Part shown: one piece after another, positions 24,970-33,867 of the stretch | How positions within the stretch are numbered: position 1 is the first letter of the stretch | Layout of the letters: each line of letters begins with the position of its first letter | Assembly (NCBI GenBank): GCA_009840625.1 | Contig: VXNJ01000002.1 | Location: 1-64,000 of the forward strand | Direction of reading: 5' to 3' | DNA from: Chloroflexota bacterium | GTDB taxonomy: Bacteria; Chloroflexota; UBA11872; VXNJ01 | Length of the DNA: 64,000 nucleotides | Program-made: the position numbers and the translations under genes | Notes under the pieces: model-generated | Database searches by the model: none | What the model was told of the DNA's origin: nothing | The model's input: only the letters and a program-made list of their open reading frames with translations

Positions 24970-26409
24970 CTAAACCCCGGCCGCCTGGCGACCCTGGGCC
25001 AGCAGCGCCGCAAGGTCATCCTGCGAAGGCGCCTCGCCATAAACGCGCAATAGAGGCTCGGTACCGGAGAAGCGGATCAAGACCCAGGAGCCGTCCGCGA
25101 GAACGTGCTTGTATCCGTCTTCGGAAAGCCTTGCTACGACCTGCTGCCCGATCAGGTGTCCGGGCTGCCAGTTTTGGACGCGGTCCAGGATCCGGGACCG
25201 CGCGGAGGCGTCGAACTGCAAATCGTTGCGGGCGTAGTGGTAGCGTCGTCCGAGCTCTTCGAATAGCTGTTCGACCAGCTCGCTCGGCCGGGCCGAGCGG
25301 CGGCGCATGAGCTGTAGAAAGGCCAGTCCCGAGAACATGCCGTCGCGTTCGGGCATGTGCCGCGCGAAAACGTATCCGCCGCTCTCTTCCCCGCCCAGGG
25401 CGGCGCCAACCTCCAGCATCTTGGGTGCGACGAACTTCATCCCCACGCCGGTCTCGTACACCGGCTGGCGGTACCTGTTGCCCAGGGCGTCGAGCATCGC
25501 CGATGTGGTCAGCGTACGCACCACCGGGCCGGCGGTCAGCGGATCGGTGAGAACTCCCCAGGCCAGCAGCGACATGACCCGCAGTTGATCTACGAATGCG
25601 CCGTTTTCGTCGACGATCCCGAGGCGGTCGCCGTCACCGTCGTTGAGAATCCCGACCGCGGCCGAATTGCCATTGACCGCGTCCTGGCCGACCCGACAGT
25701 GGGGCGGAATCGGCTCCGGTCGGGACAACCCCGGGAAACGCGGATTGCGTTCACCGCGCACCTCTATCAGTCGGGGATCGACGCCGGCGCGGGCAAATGC
25801 GCGCTCCAGGTAGCCGGCACCCGACCCAAACATTGAATCGACCACGAACGGGCCTACCTGGGCCAGATCGGCAAGGTCGAAGGCGCTCGCCAGCGATTCG
25901 AGGTACTCCGGGGCGGGATCGAACATTTCGATCCGGGGATCCCGTCCGGCATCCAATTCGGAGACTGCCGAATACTCTCCGGCGCGTTCGGCGATGGCTG
26001 TTTCGACCAGCTGCAGCTGCGAAGGTGGCAACGCCGCGCCGGTCGGATCGCGCAACTTGATTCCGTTGTCGGCGGGCGGGTTGTGCGAAGCGGTCACGAT
26101 AACCGCCCCGGCCGCCGGCATGATTCCGGCGGCATAGGCGATCGCCGGCGTGGGCGCGGGGTCGGCGGTCAACCTGCACGAGATCCCGTTTCCGGCCAGG
26201 ACGCGGGCCACGCATAGCGCGAAGTCATCCGATCCAAACCGGTGATCGTAGCCGATAACAACCGGCCGGCGAAGGTCCCAGCGTTCGGCGGCGTAGTCGG
26301 CGACCCCCTGGGCCACGCGGGCGACGTTGTGGAACGTGAACTCGGCGGCAATCCGGGCGCGCCAGCCGTCGGTTCCGAATTTGATCTGGTCTAAGGCGGG
26401 GGCGCTCAC
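24970..26409 (-). CDS. Phosphoglucomutase/phosphomannomutase family protein
   Basis: A 479-residue alpha-D-phosphohexomutase with all four active-site loops: the phosphoserine loop VTASHNPPADNGIK, the metal loop NDGDGDRLG, the sugar-binding loop GGEESGG and the phosphate-binding loop RFSGTEPLLRVY. It interconverts hexose 1- and 6-phosphates, feeding nucleotide sugar synthesis; glucose versus mannose preference is not clear. Start is GTG at 26407-26409 with GAGGAAAGG seven bases upstream. It is the last gene of a minus-strand operon after a sugar-nucleotide reductase (40-base gap), which fits a role in surface polysaccharide precursor supply. Confidence 0.92.
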   Translation of the reverse strand: MSAPALDQIKFGTDGWRARIAAEFTFHNVARVAQGVADYAAERWDLRRPVVIGYDHRFGSDDFALCVARVLAGNGISCRLTADPAPTPAIAYAAGIMPAAGAVIVTASHNPPADNGIKLRDPTGAALPPSQLQLVETAIAERAGEYSAVSELDAGRDPRIEMFDPAPEYLESLASAFDLADLAQVGPFVVDSMFGSGAGYLERAFARAGVDPRLIEVRGERNPRFPGLSRPEPIPPHCRVGQDAVNGNSAAVGILNDGDGDRLGIVDENGAFVDQLRVMSLLAWGVLTDPLTAGPVVRTLTTSAMLDALGNRYRQPVYETGVGMKFVAPKMLEVGAALGGEESGGYVFARHMPERDGMFSGLAFLQLMRRRSARPSELVEQLFEELGRRYHYARNDLQFDASARSRILDRVQNWQPGHLIGQQVVARLSEDGYKHVLADGSWVLIRFSGTEPLLRVYGEAPSQDDLAALLAQGRQAAGV

Positions 26410-26449
26410 GGGCGACCTTTCCTCGGGGCTGGATTGAAGGGTTGGGAAC

Positions 26450-27376
26450 TTAGTTCAGGGATCGGTCTGAGCTCGACTGCCCAAGGGCGTCGATCACGCT
26501 CCGGCGCAGGTCGATCTTGGGCTGCCAGCCGCACTCGCGGCGGATGCGCGAATAGTCGCCTTCCAGAAACGGGAGCGCCGACGCGGGATGCGCGGCGCCG
26601 GAGTCGACTTCGATCGGTATGCCGGCCTGGTCGCAGAAGCAAGTTACCAGTTCGGCCATCGGAACCGCATTCCCCGAGCACACGTTGTAGATGCGGCCGG
26701 GTCTCCCGCGTTCCACGATCGCGCGGTAGGCGCGGACGACGTCGCGCACGTCGGTGAGATCGCGCCAGTCGCCCAACGAACCCAGGGCCAGTCGGGGCGG
26801 CGCCCGCCCGGTGCTGATAGCAGCGACCGCGCGCGCCAGCTTTCCGGGCAGGAATTCAGCGCTCTGGCCCGGTCCGAGGTGATTGAAAGCGCGCGCGACG
26901 TGGACCTGCAGATCCGCGCCCGGGCCCCCCAGGACGGCTAGTTCGGCGGCCCGCTTGGTGGCCCCGTAGCAGTCGGCTGGTGCGGCCGGATGACTCTCGG
27001 GCAGGGGGCAGTCCGATCGTTCGACCGCGCCGTAGACCGCCGCCGAGGAGACGAGCAGCAGGCGCGAACCGGGGCTGTGCCGGGCCAGCGAGGCAAGTAC
27101 GTTCAGTGTCCCCAGCAGGTTGACCGTCCAGGCCCGGCGCTGATCGGAATTGGCTTGCGCGGGAGCGGCGATCGCCGCCAGGTGGTAGGTAATCCGGGGC
27201 CGCACCTGTTCGACCGCGGCGTCGAGGGCGTCGGCGTCGGTGATGTCGCAGCTGATCCACCGGTCGGGGCTGTCCGGCTCGGTCCCTAGCCCCAGGCCAA
27301 CGACGTCATCGCCCTCCCGGCGGCAGGCCGCGCTGAGCCAGCGCCCGGCGAATCCGGCCGCGCCGGTGATCAGCAC
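26450..27376 (-). CDS. NAD-dependent epimerase/reductase, GDP-4-keto-6-deoxymannose reductase-like
   Basis: A 308-residue extended SDR. The N-terminal motif ITGAAGFAGRWL binds NAD(P), the catalytic Ser lies in LLLVSSAAVYG, and the Tyr-x-x-x-Lys motif is YGATK. The stretch ARAFNHLGPGQ is characteristic of GDP-4-dehydro-6-deoxy-D-mannose reductases (Rmd), so conversion of a 4-keto sugar nucleotide to a deoxysugar such as rhamnose or a relative is the best guess. The start is GTG at 27374-27376, two residues before the dinucleotide motif. It lies between an SH3 lipoprotein gene and a phosphohexomutase gene, all one strand with gaps of 29 and 40 bases. Confidence 0.85.
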   Translation of the reverse strand: MLITGAAGFAGRWLSAACRREGDDVVGLGLGTEPDSPDRWISCDITDADALDAAVEQVRPRITYHLAAIAAPAQANSDQRRAWTVNLLGTLNVLASLARHSPGSRLLLVSSAAVYGAVERSDCPLPESHPAAPADCYGATKRAAELAVLGGPGADLQVHVARAFNHLGPGQSAEFLPGKLARAVAAISTGRAPPRLALGSLGDWRDLTDVRDVVRAYRAIVERGRPGRIYNVCSGNAVPMAELVTCFCDQAGIPIEVDSGAAHPASALPFLEGDYSRIRRECGWQPKIDLRRSVIDALGQSSSDRSLN

Positions 27377-27405
27377 CGGCGCCGTATTCGGAGTGGTGCT
27401 GCGGT

Positions 27406-27906
27406 TTATTCGTCCAGGACGACGAACTCTGCGGCCACCCAGCCACCGTTGGTCAATTCCAACCAGTTGTAGGTGGTTCCCGACTCCTCATTGCCGGTCA
27501 GGGAGATGACCGATCCGTCGGAAAGGGTTTCCAGGATCTCGTCGCTGAGCGAGGGTCCGGCGCGGACGTTCAGGACCCCGCCGCCGGTCGATATGGTGCC
27601 GGTCTGGAGCGGTTCCGGGACTCCCTCGGTCGGGGTTACCCGCGGCGTCGGCGTCGGGATCACGATCGGCGTCGGCGTCGGCGAGGGCGTGACCGTCACG
27701 ATTGTGGGCGGCGCCGGCGTGGGAAGGTTGTCGATCTGGGACTGCAGGTCGCGGACGGTGGCTTCCAGGGCGGCCACGCGGTCCTCGACCAGAACGTCAT
27801 TGGTTTCGGGCTCGGCCTGGGTCTCGCAGGCAGACAGCAGGACCGCCGCCATCGCTATGCCCAGCACGACTCCCAGGAGCCGACCGCGCAGTGCAGATTT
27901 GAGCAT
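27406..27906 (-). CDS. Lipoprotein with SH3b domain
   Basis: A 166-residue exported lipoprotein (lipobox LLSAC, Cys27). After the anchor comes a short coiled-coil segment (EDRVAALEATVRDLQSQIDN), a Pro/Thr-rich wall-spanning linker (~70-95) and a C-terminal bacterial SH3 domain (~105-166) with the signature VLNVRAGPSLSDEILETL and YNWLELTNGGWVA. Bacterial SH3 domains generally bind cell wall or proteins. Its ATG shares one base with the stop codon of the upstream racemase-like gene, so translation is coupled. Its association with sugar-nucleotide genes suggests a cell-envelope role, but nothing more can be said. Confidence 0.88.
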   Translation of the reverse strand: MLKSALRGRLLGVVLGIAMAAVLLSACETQAEPETNDVLVEDRVAALEATVRDLQSQIDNLPTPAPPTIVTVTPSPTPTPIVIPTPTPRVTPTEGVPEPLQTGTISTGGGVLNVRAGPSLSDEILETLSDGSVISLTGNEESGTTYNWLELTNGGWVAAEFVVLDE

Positions 27907-28613
27907 CAGTTAGCTCCTTCAAATAACGATTTGAGGCGAATAACGCCCTGGTGAGGACTGGAAAGGACCCGCTCGGAAAGGGCGGGCGGCAGTTTGGCGA
28001 TGGCGCCGGTCATCGAATACTGGGCCAGGATCACGACGTCGCAATCTCTCGCCAGGGCCGCGGCGGCTTCGGCCACCAGCCGGTCGGCCCGGTCTTGGTC
28101 GCCGGCTTTTAAGGCCGCAAACGAATCGGCGCAGAGTACCGACGAAATCTCGACCCGCAGTCCGGCCTCCGCCGCCGCCGATTCCAGCGCCTGTTCGGCG
28201 GTCGCCACCGCCGAGGGCACCGTGGCCACGACGCCGACCCGGGTGCCACGCTGCAGGGCCGCATCGATGAGGGCGTCGTCGGCGCGGAAGAAGGGAACGT
28301 CGACGAGTTCCCCGAACTCGGCTGCCGCCGGACCGAAGCTCGAGCAAGTAAGCAGCACCGCGTCGGCCCCGGCCGTTTCGCCGTAGCGGACCAAGCTGGC
28401 CAGCCGGTCGAGCAGTTCGGGAGCCACCTCGCCGCCATTGGCGCCGAGGTCGGACAGCAACGAGTCATCCAAAATGTTGGACAGTTGGGCTTCCGGGTAT
28501 AGCTCGGCGAACGCCTGGTTGATGGGCTCGACCGCCAGTTCGGTGGCGTGTACGAGCGCAATTCGGGCTGGCAATTCGGTACCGGCTAGGTGCGTTGAGG
28601 CGAAAGACAACAT
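27906..28613 (-). CDS. Aspartate/glutamate racemase superfamily protein
   Basis: About 235 residues of the aspartate/glutamate/hydantoin racemase superfamily. Recognisable blocks are RIALVHATELAVEPINQAF at the N-terminus, ADAVLLTCSSFGPAA with one catalytic-position Cys, and VVILAQYSMTGAI, where the second Cys of true cofactor-independent racemases appears to be Gln. A one-Cys enzyme of this fold resembles arylmalonate decarboxylase or maleate isomerase relatives more than a two-base racemase, so racemization should not be assumed. The start at 28611-28613 is provisional; GGGAGG lies 20 bases upstream, rather far, and a TTG just before the first block is an alternative. The longer open frame to 28802 is not supported. 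Confidence 0.78.
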   Translation of the reverse strand: MLSFASTHLAGTELPARIALVHATELAVEPINQAFAELYPEAQLSNILDDSLLSDLGANGGEVAPELLDRLASLVRYGETAGADAVLLTCSSFGPAAAEFGELVDVPFFRADDALIDAALQRGTRVGVVATVPSAVATAEQALESAAAEAGLRVEISSVLCADSFAALKAGDQDRADRLVAEAAAALARDCDVVILAQYSMTGAIAKLPPALSERVLSSPHQGVIRLKSLFEGAN

Positions 28614-28665
28614 GTCATTTGAAATTTTATTGGCCCTCCCAATAGCGCGCCCGCGCGGGCATTGA

Positions 28666-29610
28666 ATGGCGACCGCCCGCCCGCTGGGAGCGCACGTCTC
28701 GGCGACCGCCGCCAACAACTTCGGCCTGGACCGCATGGCCGAGCTGGGAATCGGGTGCGCGCAGGTGTTCGGCACCAACAAGATGCAGTGGAAGGCCCGC
28801 ACCTACCGCCCGGAGCAAATCGCCCGGTTCCGGCGTACCGCCGTCGACGCCGGAGTCGGACCGATTTTTTCGCACGGTATTTACCTGGCGAACTTTGGTT
28901 CGCGCGAAGCCAACCCGCCGGTCTGGGAAAAATCGATCGCCGCCACGATCGCGGGACTTTCTATCTGTGAGACGCTCGGCCACGAAGGCCTCATAGTCCA
29001 CCTGGGAAGCAACTACGGGTTGGGATTCGACGGCGTCCTGGACTCCGTCGTGGACGCGTTAGGCCGGGTACTGGCCGAACACGCCGGATCGGCCCGGCTG
29101 ATCCTGGAAAACGCCGCCGGCAGCGCCCGCATCATCGGCGGACGGGTGTCGGAACTCGGGCTGGTGATCGACGGGCTGGGTGGGGACCCCCGTTTGGGAG
29201 TCTGCATCGATACCGCGCACGCGTTTGCATTCGGCTACGATCTGCGCCAGAGTTCCGGGATCGGCGGGCTCGCCGACGACATTGACCGTTCCGGGATCGG
29301 CGACCGCCTGCAGGTTATGCACGTTAATGATTCGAAGGTCGATTGCGGTCAGCTGCGCGACCGCCACGCGAACCTGGGCGAGGGTTTTATCGGAATCGAC
29401 GGCATAGCCCAGACCGTGCGCCACCCGCTGTTCGCCGGGCTCCCGCTGGTACTCGAAACGCCGGGGTTTTCGGGCGGCGGCCCGGACGCGGCCAATGTGG
29501 CCTTGCTGGAGATTGCGGCGGGACGCCGCCAGGGTAACCCGGATGAGATCGTGGAATTGGCCCGACAGGGCGAATTTGCGGTCCCGGACGAGGTTTCGCC
29601 GGACCAATAG
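28666..29610 (+). CDS. nfo: Endonuclease IV (AP endonuclease), TIM-barrel
   Basis: A 314-residue endonuclease IV. The three-zinc site is visible through FSHGIYLAN, IVHLGSN, LILENAAG, CIDTAHAFAFGYD, VMHVNDSK, DRHANLGEG and VLETPG, which together supply the expected His, Asp and Glu ligands. It cleaves at abasic sites and removes 3' blocking groups in base excision repair. Length is slightly above the usual 280-290 because of a C-terminal tail. ATG at 28666 is 52 bases from the divergent racemase-like gene, so the two promoters lie in that short, locally AT-rich gap. The ribosomal protein genes follow after 116 bases. Confidence 0.93.
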   Translation: MATARPLGAHVSATAANNFGLDRMAELGIGCAQVFGTNKMQWKARTYRPEQIARFRRTAVDAGVGPIFSHGIYLANFGSREANPPVWEKSIAATIAGLSICETLGHEGLIVHLGSNYGLGFDGVLDSVVDALGRVLAEHAGSARLILENAAGSARIIGGRVSELGLVIDGLGGDPRLGVCIDTAHAFAFGYDLRQSSGIGGLADDIDRSGIGDRLQVMHVNDSKVDCGQLRDRHANLGEGFIGIDGIAQTVRHPLFAGLPLVLETPGFSGGGPDAANVALLEIAAGRRQGNPDEIVELARQGEFAVPDEVSPDQ

Positions 29611-29672
29611 GGGCCGCCTTCAAACAGGCCGTCGGCGACCCTCTCCCAAGAAGGGAACCGCGCCAACCGTGC

Positions 29673-29678
29673 TAGAAT
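29673..29678 (+). promoter_or_regulatory. Possible -10 element upstream of rpmI
   Basis: The hexamer TAGAAT lies 49 bases before the rpmI start in the gap after nfo. The same hexamer occurs before the TPP riboswitch (53101) and before the unrecognised gene at 20270. No clear -35 is seen, so this is only a candidate promoter element. Confidence 0.35.
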
Positions 29679-29726
29679 CGCCCCTGTTTTGCCCGCCCCG
29701 GTTTAGCCGCACACCCAGGTATTACT

Positions 29727-29930
29727 GTGCCGAAAATAAAAACCCGCAAAGCGGCGGCCAAGCGCATCCGCGTGACCCGCAATGGCAAGATGCTGCACGC
29801 CAAAGGCACCGCCGGCCACCTGCGCGGCAAGAAAAGCTACCGCGCGCGCAAGGCAAAGCACGTCCCGCGCAAGCTCTCGCCCGCGTTCGCCAAGCGCGTC
29901 CGGGCGATGCTGAACCCCAAATCGCTTTAA
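29727..29930 (+). CDS. rpmI: 50S ribosomal protein L35
   Basis: A 67-residue L35: very basic, with the family pattern KIKTRKAAAKRIRVTRNGK, then AGHLRGKKS, RKLSPAFAKRVRAML. It binds 23S rRNA in the large subunit. The start is GTG at 29727 since the protein begins with the usual PKIKT. It is followed after 22 bases by rplT. The usual upstream partner infC is absent here; the gene before it is nfo. A possible -10 sequence lies 49 bases upstream, suggesting the ribosomal genes have their own promoter. Confidence 0.96.
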   Translation: MPKIKTRKAAAKRIRVTRNGKMLHAKGTAGHLRGKKSYRARKAKHVPRKLSPAFAKRVRAMLNPKSL

Positions 29931-29952
29931 CCGCTAAAACAAGCAAGCACTA

Positions 29953-30312
29953 ATGGCCCGAGCAACCAATGCCGTCGCCCGGCATCGCCGACACCGCCGC
30001 CTGATAAAGCTGGGCAAGGGGCGCTACGGTACCCGCCACCGCCTTTTCCGGGTGGCCAAGGAAGCCGAGCGGCACGCCCAGGACTACGCCTACATCGGGC
30101 GCCGGTTGCGCAAGCGCGACCTGCGCCGGCTGTGGATCATGCGGATCAATGCCGCCGCCCGGGCCAATGGCCTTCCCTACGGTCGCTTCATCGCCGGACT
30201 GCGCAAGGCCGAAATCGCGGTGGACCGCAAGATGCTGGCCGAGCTGGCGGTCAAGCACCCGCGCGTGTTCGCCGTCCTCTGCGCCTCGGCCGCCAAGGCC
30301 CTGGCCGCCTAA
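29953..30312 (+). CDS. rplT: 50S ribosomal protein L20
   Basis: A 119-residue L20, normal length. It shows the basic N-terminal extension ([17 protein letters not shown]), the central [26 protein letters not shown] block and [15 protein letters not shown]. It nucleates large-subunit assembly on 23S rRNA and in many bacteria autoregulates this operon through the mRNA. I see no convincing L20-binding leader in the 116 bases before rpmI. It is 22 bases after rpmI and 48 before pheS. Confidence 0.97.
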   Translation: MARATNAVARHRRHRRLIKLGKGRYGTRHRLFRVAKEAERHAQDYAYIGRRLRKRDLRRLWIMRINAAARANGLPYGRFIAGLRKAEIAVDRKMLAELAVKHPRVFAVLCASAAKALAA

Positions 30313-30360
30313 CCGCACGTACGGGCGAATCGGGCAACCTCCCCGATACAGCAGATTCCC

Positions 30361-31383
30361 ATGCAAGACCGCCTGGCGGAACTGACCGCCCGCGCCGCCG
30401 CCGAGCTGGCGACGACCGAGCGGGCCGGCCTGGAAGATTGGCGGTTGGCCTACCTGGGCCGTTCCGGCGAACTCACTGCGCTGCTGCGCCAGATCGGCAA
30501 ACTGCCGGCCTCAGAGCGCCCTGAAGCCGGCCGCGCCGCCAATGCAGTGCGCGACGAATTGACCCAGGCCCTGGAGGAACGACGCCGCCAGCTGGCGCGA
30601 TCGGGCCTAGAGCCGCTGGACGTGACCATGCCCGGGTTTGCCGCCCGCACCGGCGGTCTGCACCCGATCACGGCCACCATCAACGAGATTCGCCAGGTGC
30701 TGGCGCGGATCGGCTTTCGCAGCGTGGCCAGTACGGAAGTCGAATCCGACGACTACAACTTCTCAAAGCTCAACATTCCCGAGGGCCATCCGGCCCGCGC
30801 GATGTGGGACACGTTTTTCATCGATGCGCCCGGTTATCCCGGCCAGATGCTGCTGCGCACCCACACCTCACCGGCCCAGGCGCGGGTCATGGAGCAGATT
30901 CCGCCTCCGGTGCGGATCATCGTTCCGGGCAAGGTCTTCCGTTATGAGGACGTCGACGCTTCGCACGAGGCGATGTTCCATCAGGTCGAGGGACTGGCCA
31001 TCGATACCGGCATTACCATGGCCGATCTGCGCGGCACGCTCGAATTCTGCGTGCGTGCGATGTTCGGACACGATCGCAAGGTCCGGATCCGCGGTAGCTA
31101 TTTCCCCTTCACCGAACCCTCATGCGAAGCCGACATGTCCTGCCCGTTCTGTCGGCAACGCGGTTGCCGGGTGTGCGGGAACTCGGGCTGGGTGGAACTT
31201 TTGGGCGCCGGCATGGTCCATCCGAACGTGCTTGCCAAGGTTGGCTACGACCCGGATCGTTACTGCGGATTTGCATTCGGTATGGGCGTTGAACGGATAG
31301 CTATGATCCGGCACGGGATCGACGACATCCGGCACTTCTATCGCAACGACCTGCGCTTCCTGCGCCAGTTCGCAACCATCTGA
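30361..31383 (+). CDS. pheS: Phenylalanyl-tRNA synthetase alpha subunit
   Basis: A 340-residue class II synthetase subunit that activates phenylalanine and charges tRNA-Phe as an alpha2-beta2 enzyme. The N-terminal ~90 residues are the tRNA-contacting coiled coil. Class II motif 2 appears as GKVFRYEDVDASHEAMFHQVEG, motif 3 as FAFGMGVERIAMI, and the substrate region as GSYFPFTEPSCEADMSC. A Cys-rich insert (CPFCRQRGCRVCG) could bind zinc; such inserts are seen in some bacterial PheS. It is followed by pheT after 12 bases. Confidence 0.97.
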   Translation: MQDRLAELTARAAAELATTERAGLEDWRLAYLGRSGELTALLRQIGKLPASERPEAGRAANAVRDELTQALEERRRQLARSGLEPLDVTMPGFAARTGGLHPITATINEIRQVLARIGFRSVASTEVESDDYNFSKLNIPEGHPARAMWDTFFIDAPGYPGQMLLRTHTSPAQARVMEQIPPPVRIIVPGKVFRYEDVDASHEAMFHQVEGLAIDTGITMADLRGTLEFCVRAMFGHDRKVRIRGSYFPFTEPSCEADMSCPFCRQRGCRVCGNSGWVELLGAGMVHPNVLAKVGYDPDRYCGFAFGMGVERIAMIRHGIDDIRHFYRNDLRFLRQFATI

Positions 31384-31395
31384 AGGCCGTACGGG

Positions 31396-33849
31396 ATGCG
31401 CGTACCACTGCTCTGGCTGGCCGATTACGTCGACCTCGAAGTCGGCGCGGAGGCGGTTGCCGAGCGGCTCACGATGGCGGGCATCGAAGTCGGGCGCGTC
31501 GAATCGGTCGGCGCGCATTGGGGTGCGGCCGTGCGGGTTGGCGAGGTGCTTTCGATCGACCCTCATCCCAACGCCGACCGGCTGCTGTTGGTGACCGTTG
31601 ATTTCCGCGACGGGCAGATTCAGGTCGTAACCGGCGCAGCCAATTTCTCGGTCGGCGACCGGGTACCGCTGGCCCAGGTCGGGGCGATGCTCTACAACGC
31701 CTACAAAGAGGATCGACCGCTTGAGGAGCTCCGGCCGGCCAAGCTGCGCGGCGTGGAGAGCCGCGGGATGATCTGCTCCGGCGCAGAACTGGGAATTTCG
31801 GACGATCACTCTGGGATCCTGGTGCTCCCCCCGGATGCGCCGGTCGGTGCGGAACTGGGTACCTACCTGGGCGGAGAGGCAATCGAGCTGGACCTCAAGC
31901 CCGACCGCGCCGACTGCCTTTCCATGCTTGGCGTGGCCCGCTACGTGGCCGGCCTGTTCGAGCGCCCGTTCAAGAGTCCGCAGCTTGGCGATCACCGAAT
32001 GCCGGAGCCACCCCCAGCGCTAGAGGTGTCGATCGAGGATTCCACCGACTGCCCGCGCTACTCGGTCGCCTATCTGACCGACATTCAGATCGGGCCGTCG
32101 CCGGATTGGCTGGCCAGACGCCTGGAGGCGGCCGGACAGCGTCCGATCAACAACATCGTCGACATCACCAACTTCGTCATGCTCGAGTACGGTCAGCCGC
32201 TGCACGCGTTCGACCGGGACAAACTCGCCGGCGAATTTATCGGCGTGCGGCGCGCCCGCTCCGGCGAGGAGCTCCTGACGCTGGACCAGAATCTGCGCCA
32301 GCTCTCCGAGGAAGACCTGGTGATCGTCGATGCCGACGGGCCGGTCGGCCTCGCCGGGGTCATGGGCGGCATCTCCTCCGAGGTCACCGCAGAGACCCGG
32401 ACCATCCTGCTGGAATCGGCCAACTTCTCGTCGCGCCGGATCCGCAACACCGCGCGCCGCCTGGGCCTGCCCAGCGAGGCGGCGCGACGCTTTGAGCAGC
32501 GGCTCTCGCCGGAAACGACCGTCCCGGCCCTGCGCCGGGCGATCGGCTTGGCCGAGGAAATGGGCGCCGGTCGCGGACAGGACGTCTGGGCCGATGCGTA
32601 CCCAGACCCGGAACCTGAGCGGAAGATTAGGTTCGATCCGGGCCAGATAAAGCGCCTATTGGGCGTGGACTATCCGCGAGACGTCGTAGTCGGCGCGCTG
32701 CGGCGGGCCGGATTCGATGTTGCCGAAATGGAAGCGGAGCTCGCCGTTGCGGTGCCCCACTACCGGGGCGATGTCTCCGGATCCGCGGACCTGGTGGAGG
32801 AAGTGGCGGCCATGATCGGGTTCGATTCGATACCGGCCAGCCTGCCCAGCGGCGGGCTGCCCGACACGATCCCGCAGGAGTACGACGACCGAATCGAGCT
32901 CGCCCGCATCGCGATGGTCGCGGCCGGGTACCAGGAGGCAATCACCTACACCTTGACCAGCCCGGAGCGCCTCGCGGCCATCTACTGCGACCAGGACGCC
33001 GAAACCGACGACCTAGGCGCCCGGTTGGACGATCTGCTCATGCCCCGCGACGCGGTTCCCCTGGCGGTGCACAACCCGCTGCGGTCCGAGGAGAGCGTGC
33101 TCAAGACCTCCGCCCTGCCGCACCTGCTGGAGGCGCTGTCGTCCAACGCCCGCTATTTCGATGCCGACGTCGCCCTCTTTGAGATCGGCAAGATCTACAT
33201 CCCGCGAAACGGGGAACTTCCCGATGAACGCACCGTCCTAACCGCGCTCCTGGGACCGCAGTTGAGCCTGCCGGCGCGGCAGGGGCAGCGGGCGTCAACT
33301 TTCTTCGATGCGCGCGGGGCAGCGGAGCAGGTTCTGCGCAGGTTCAACCTGGTTGCGGGTTTTGCCCCCTGCGCGCATCCGGTTTTCTCGCCCGGACGGG
33401 CGGCCGCGATCAGCATTGGCGAGACACTCATCGGCGCGGTCGGGCAGCTGAATCCAGCGGTGCTGGAACGCTTTTCGGTGGACGGTGCCGCCCACGCGGT
33501 GCTGCTGAGCCTGGACCGGCTGCTGGGCTCATTCCCGGGACCGGCCCAGTTCGCCAACCTCCCGCGCTATCCGGCGGTCCTGCGCGATCTCTCGATCGTG
33601 ATCGATCCCGCCCACCCTTCGTCCGCGGTCGAAGACTTGATCCGCAGTTCCGGCCGACCGCTGATCGAATCGGCGCGGTTGGTGGACGAATACCGCGGCG
33701 ACCAGGTTCCGCAGGGCATGCGCGGACTCACCTACGCCATCACCTACCGCGATGCGGGCAAGACTCTGACCGAGAAAGCGGTCGATCGCCGCCACCGCGG
33801 AGTGGTGAAGGCCCTGGGAGCAAAGTTCGGCGCCAAGCTGCGCGCCTAA
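31396..33849 (+). CDS. pheT: Phenylalanyl-tRNA synthetase beta subunit
   Basis: An 817-residue subunit with the usual order: N-terminal domain, tRNA-binding OB fold (~40-150, VRVGEVLSIDPHPNADRL), B3/B4 editing domain (~205-390, with NNIVDITNFVMLEYGQPLHAFD), B5 domain (~405-475), the catalytic-like core (~480-690) and the C-terminal ferredoxin-fold anticodon-binding domain (~720-817, ending YRDAGKTLTEKAVDRRH). Length matches the family. It completes the heterotetramer encoded with pheS directly upstream. Confidence 0.97.
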   Translation: MRVPLLWLADYVDLEVGAEAVAERLTMAGIEVGRVESVGAHWGAAVRVGEVLSIDPHPNADRLLLVTVDFRDGQIQVVTGAANFSVGDRVPLAQVGAMLYNAYKEDRPLEELRPAKLRGVESRGMICSGAELGISDDHSGILVLPPDAPVGAELGTYLGGEAIELDLKPDRADCLSMLGVARYVAGLFERPFKSPQLGDHRMPEPPPALEVSIEDSTDCPRYSVAYLTDIQIGPSPDWLARRLEAAGQRPINNIVDITNFVMLEYGQPLHAFDRDKLAGEFIGVRRARSGEELLTLDQNLRQLSEEDLVIVDADGPVGLAGVMGGISSEVTAETRTILLESANFSSRRIRNTARRLGLPSEAARRFEQRLSPETTVPALRRAIGLAEEMGAGRGQDVWADAYPDPEPERKIRFDPGQIKRLLGVDYPRDVVVGALRRAGFDVAEMEAELAVAVPHYRGDVSGSADLVEEVAAMIGFDSIPASLPSGGLPDTIPQEYDDRIELARIAMVAAGYQEAITYTLTSPERLAAIYCDQDAETDDLGARLDDLLMPRDAVPLAVHNPLRSEESVLKTSALPHLLEALSSNARYFDADVALFEIGKIYIPRNGELPDERTVLTALLGPQLSLPARQGQRASTFFDARGAAEQVLRRFNLVAGFAPCAHPVFSPGRAAAISIGETLIGAVGQLNPAVLERFSVDGAAHAVLLSLDRLLGSFPGPAQFANLPRYPAVLRDLSIVIDPAHPSSAVEDLIRSSGRPLIESARLVDEYRGDQVPQGMRGLTYAITYRDAGKTLTEKAVDRRHRGVVKALGAKFGAKLRA

Positions 33850-33867
33850 AGCGCGACAGCCTGAACG

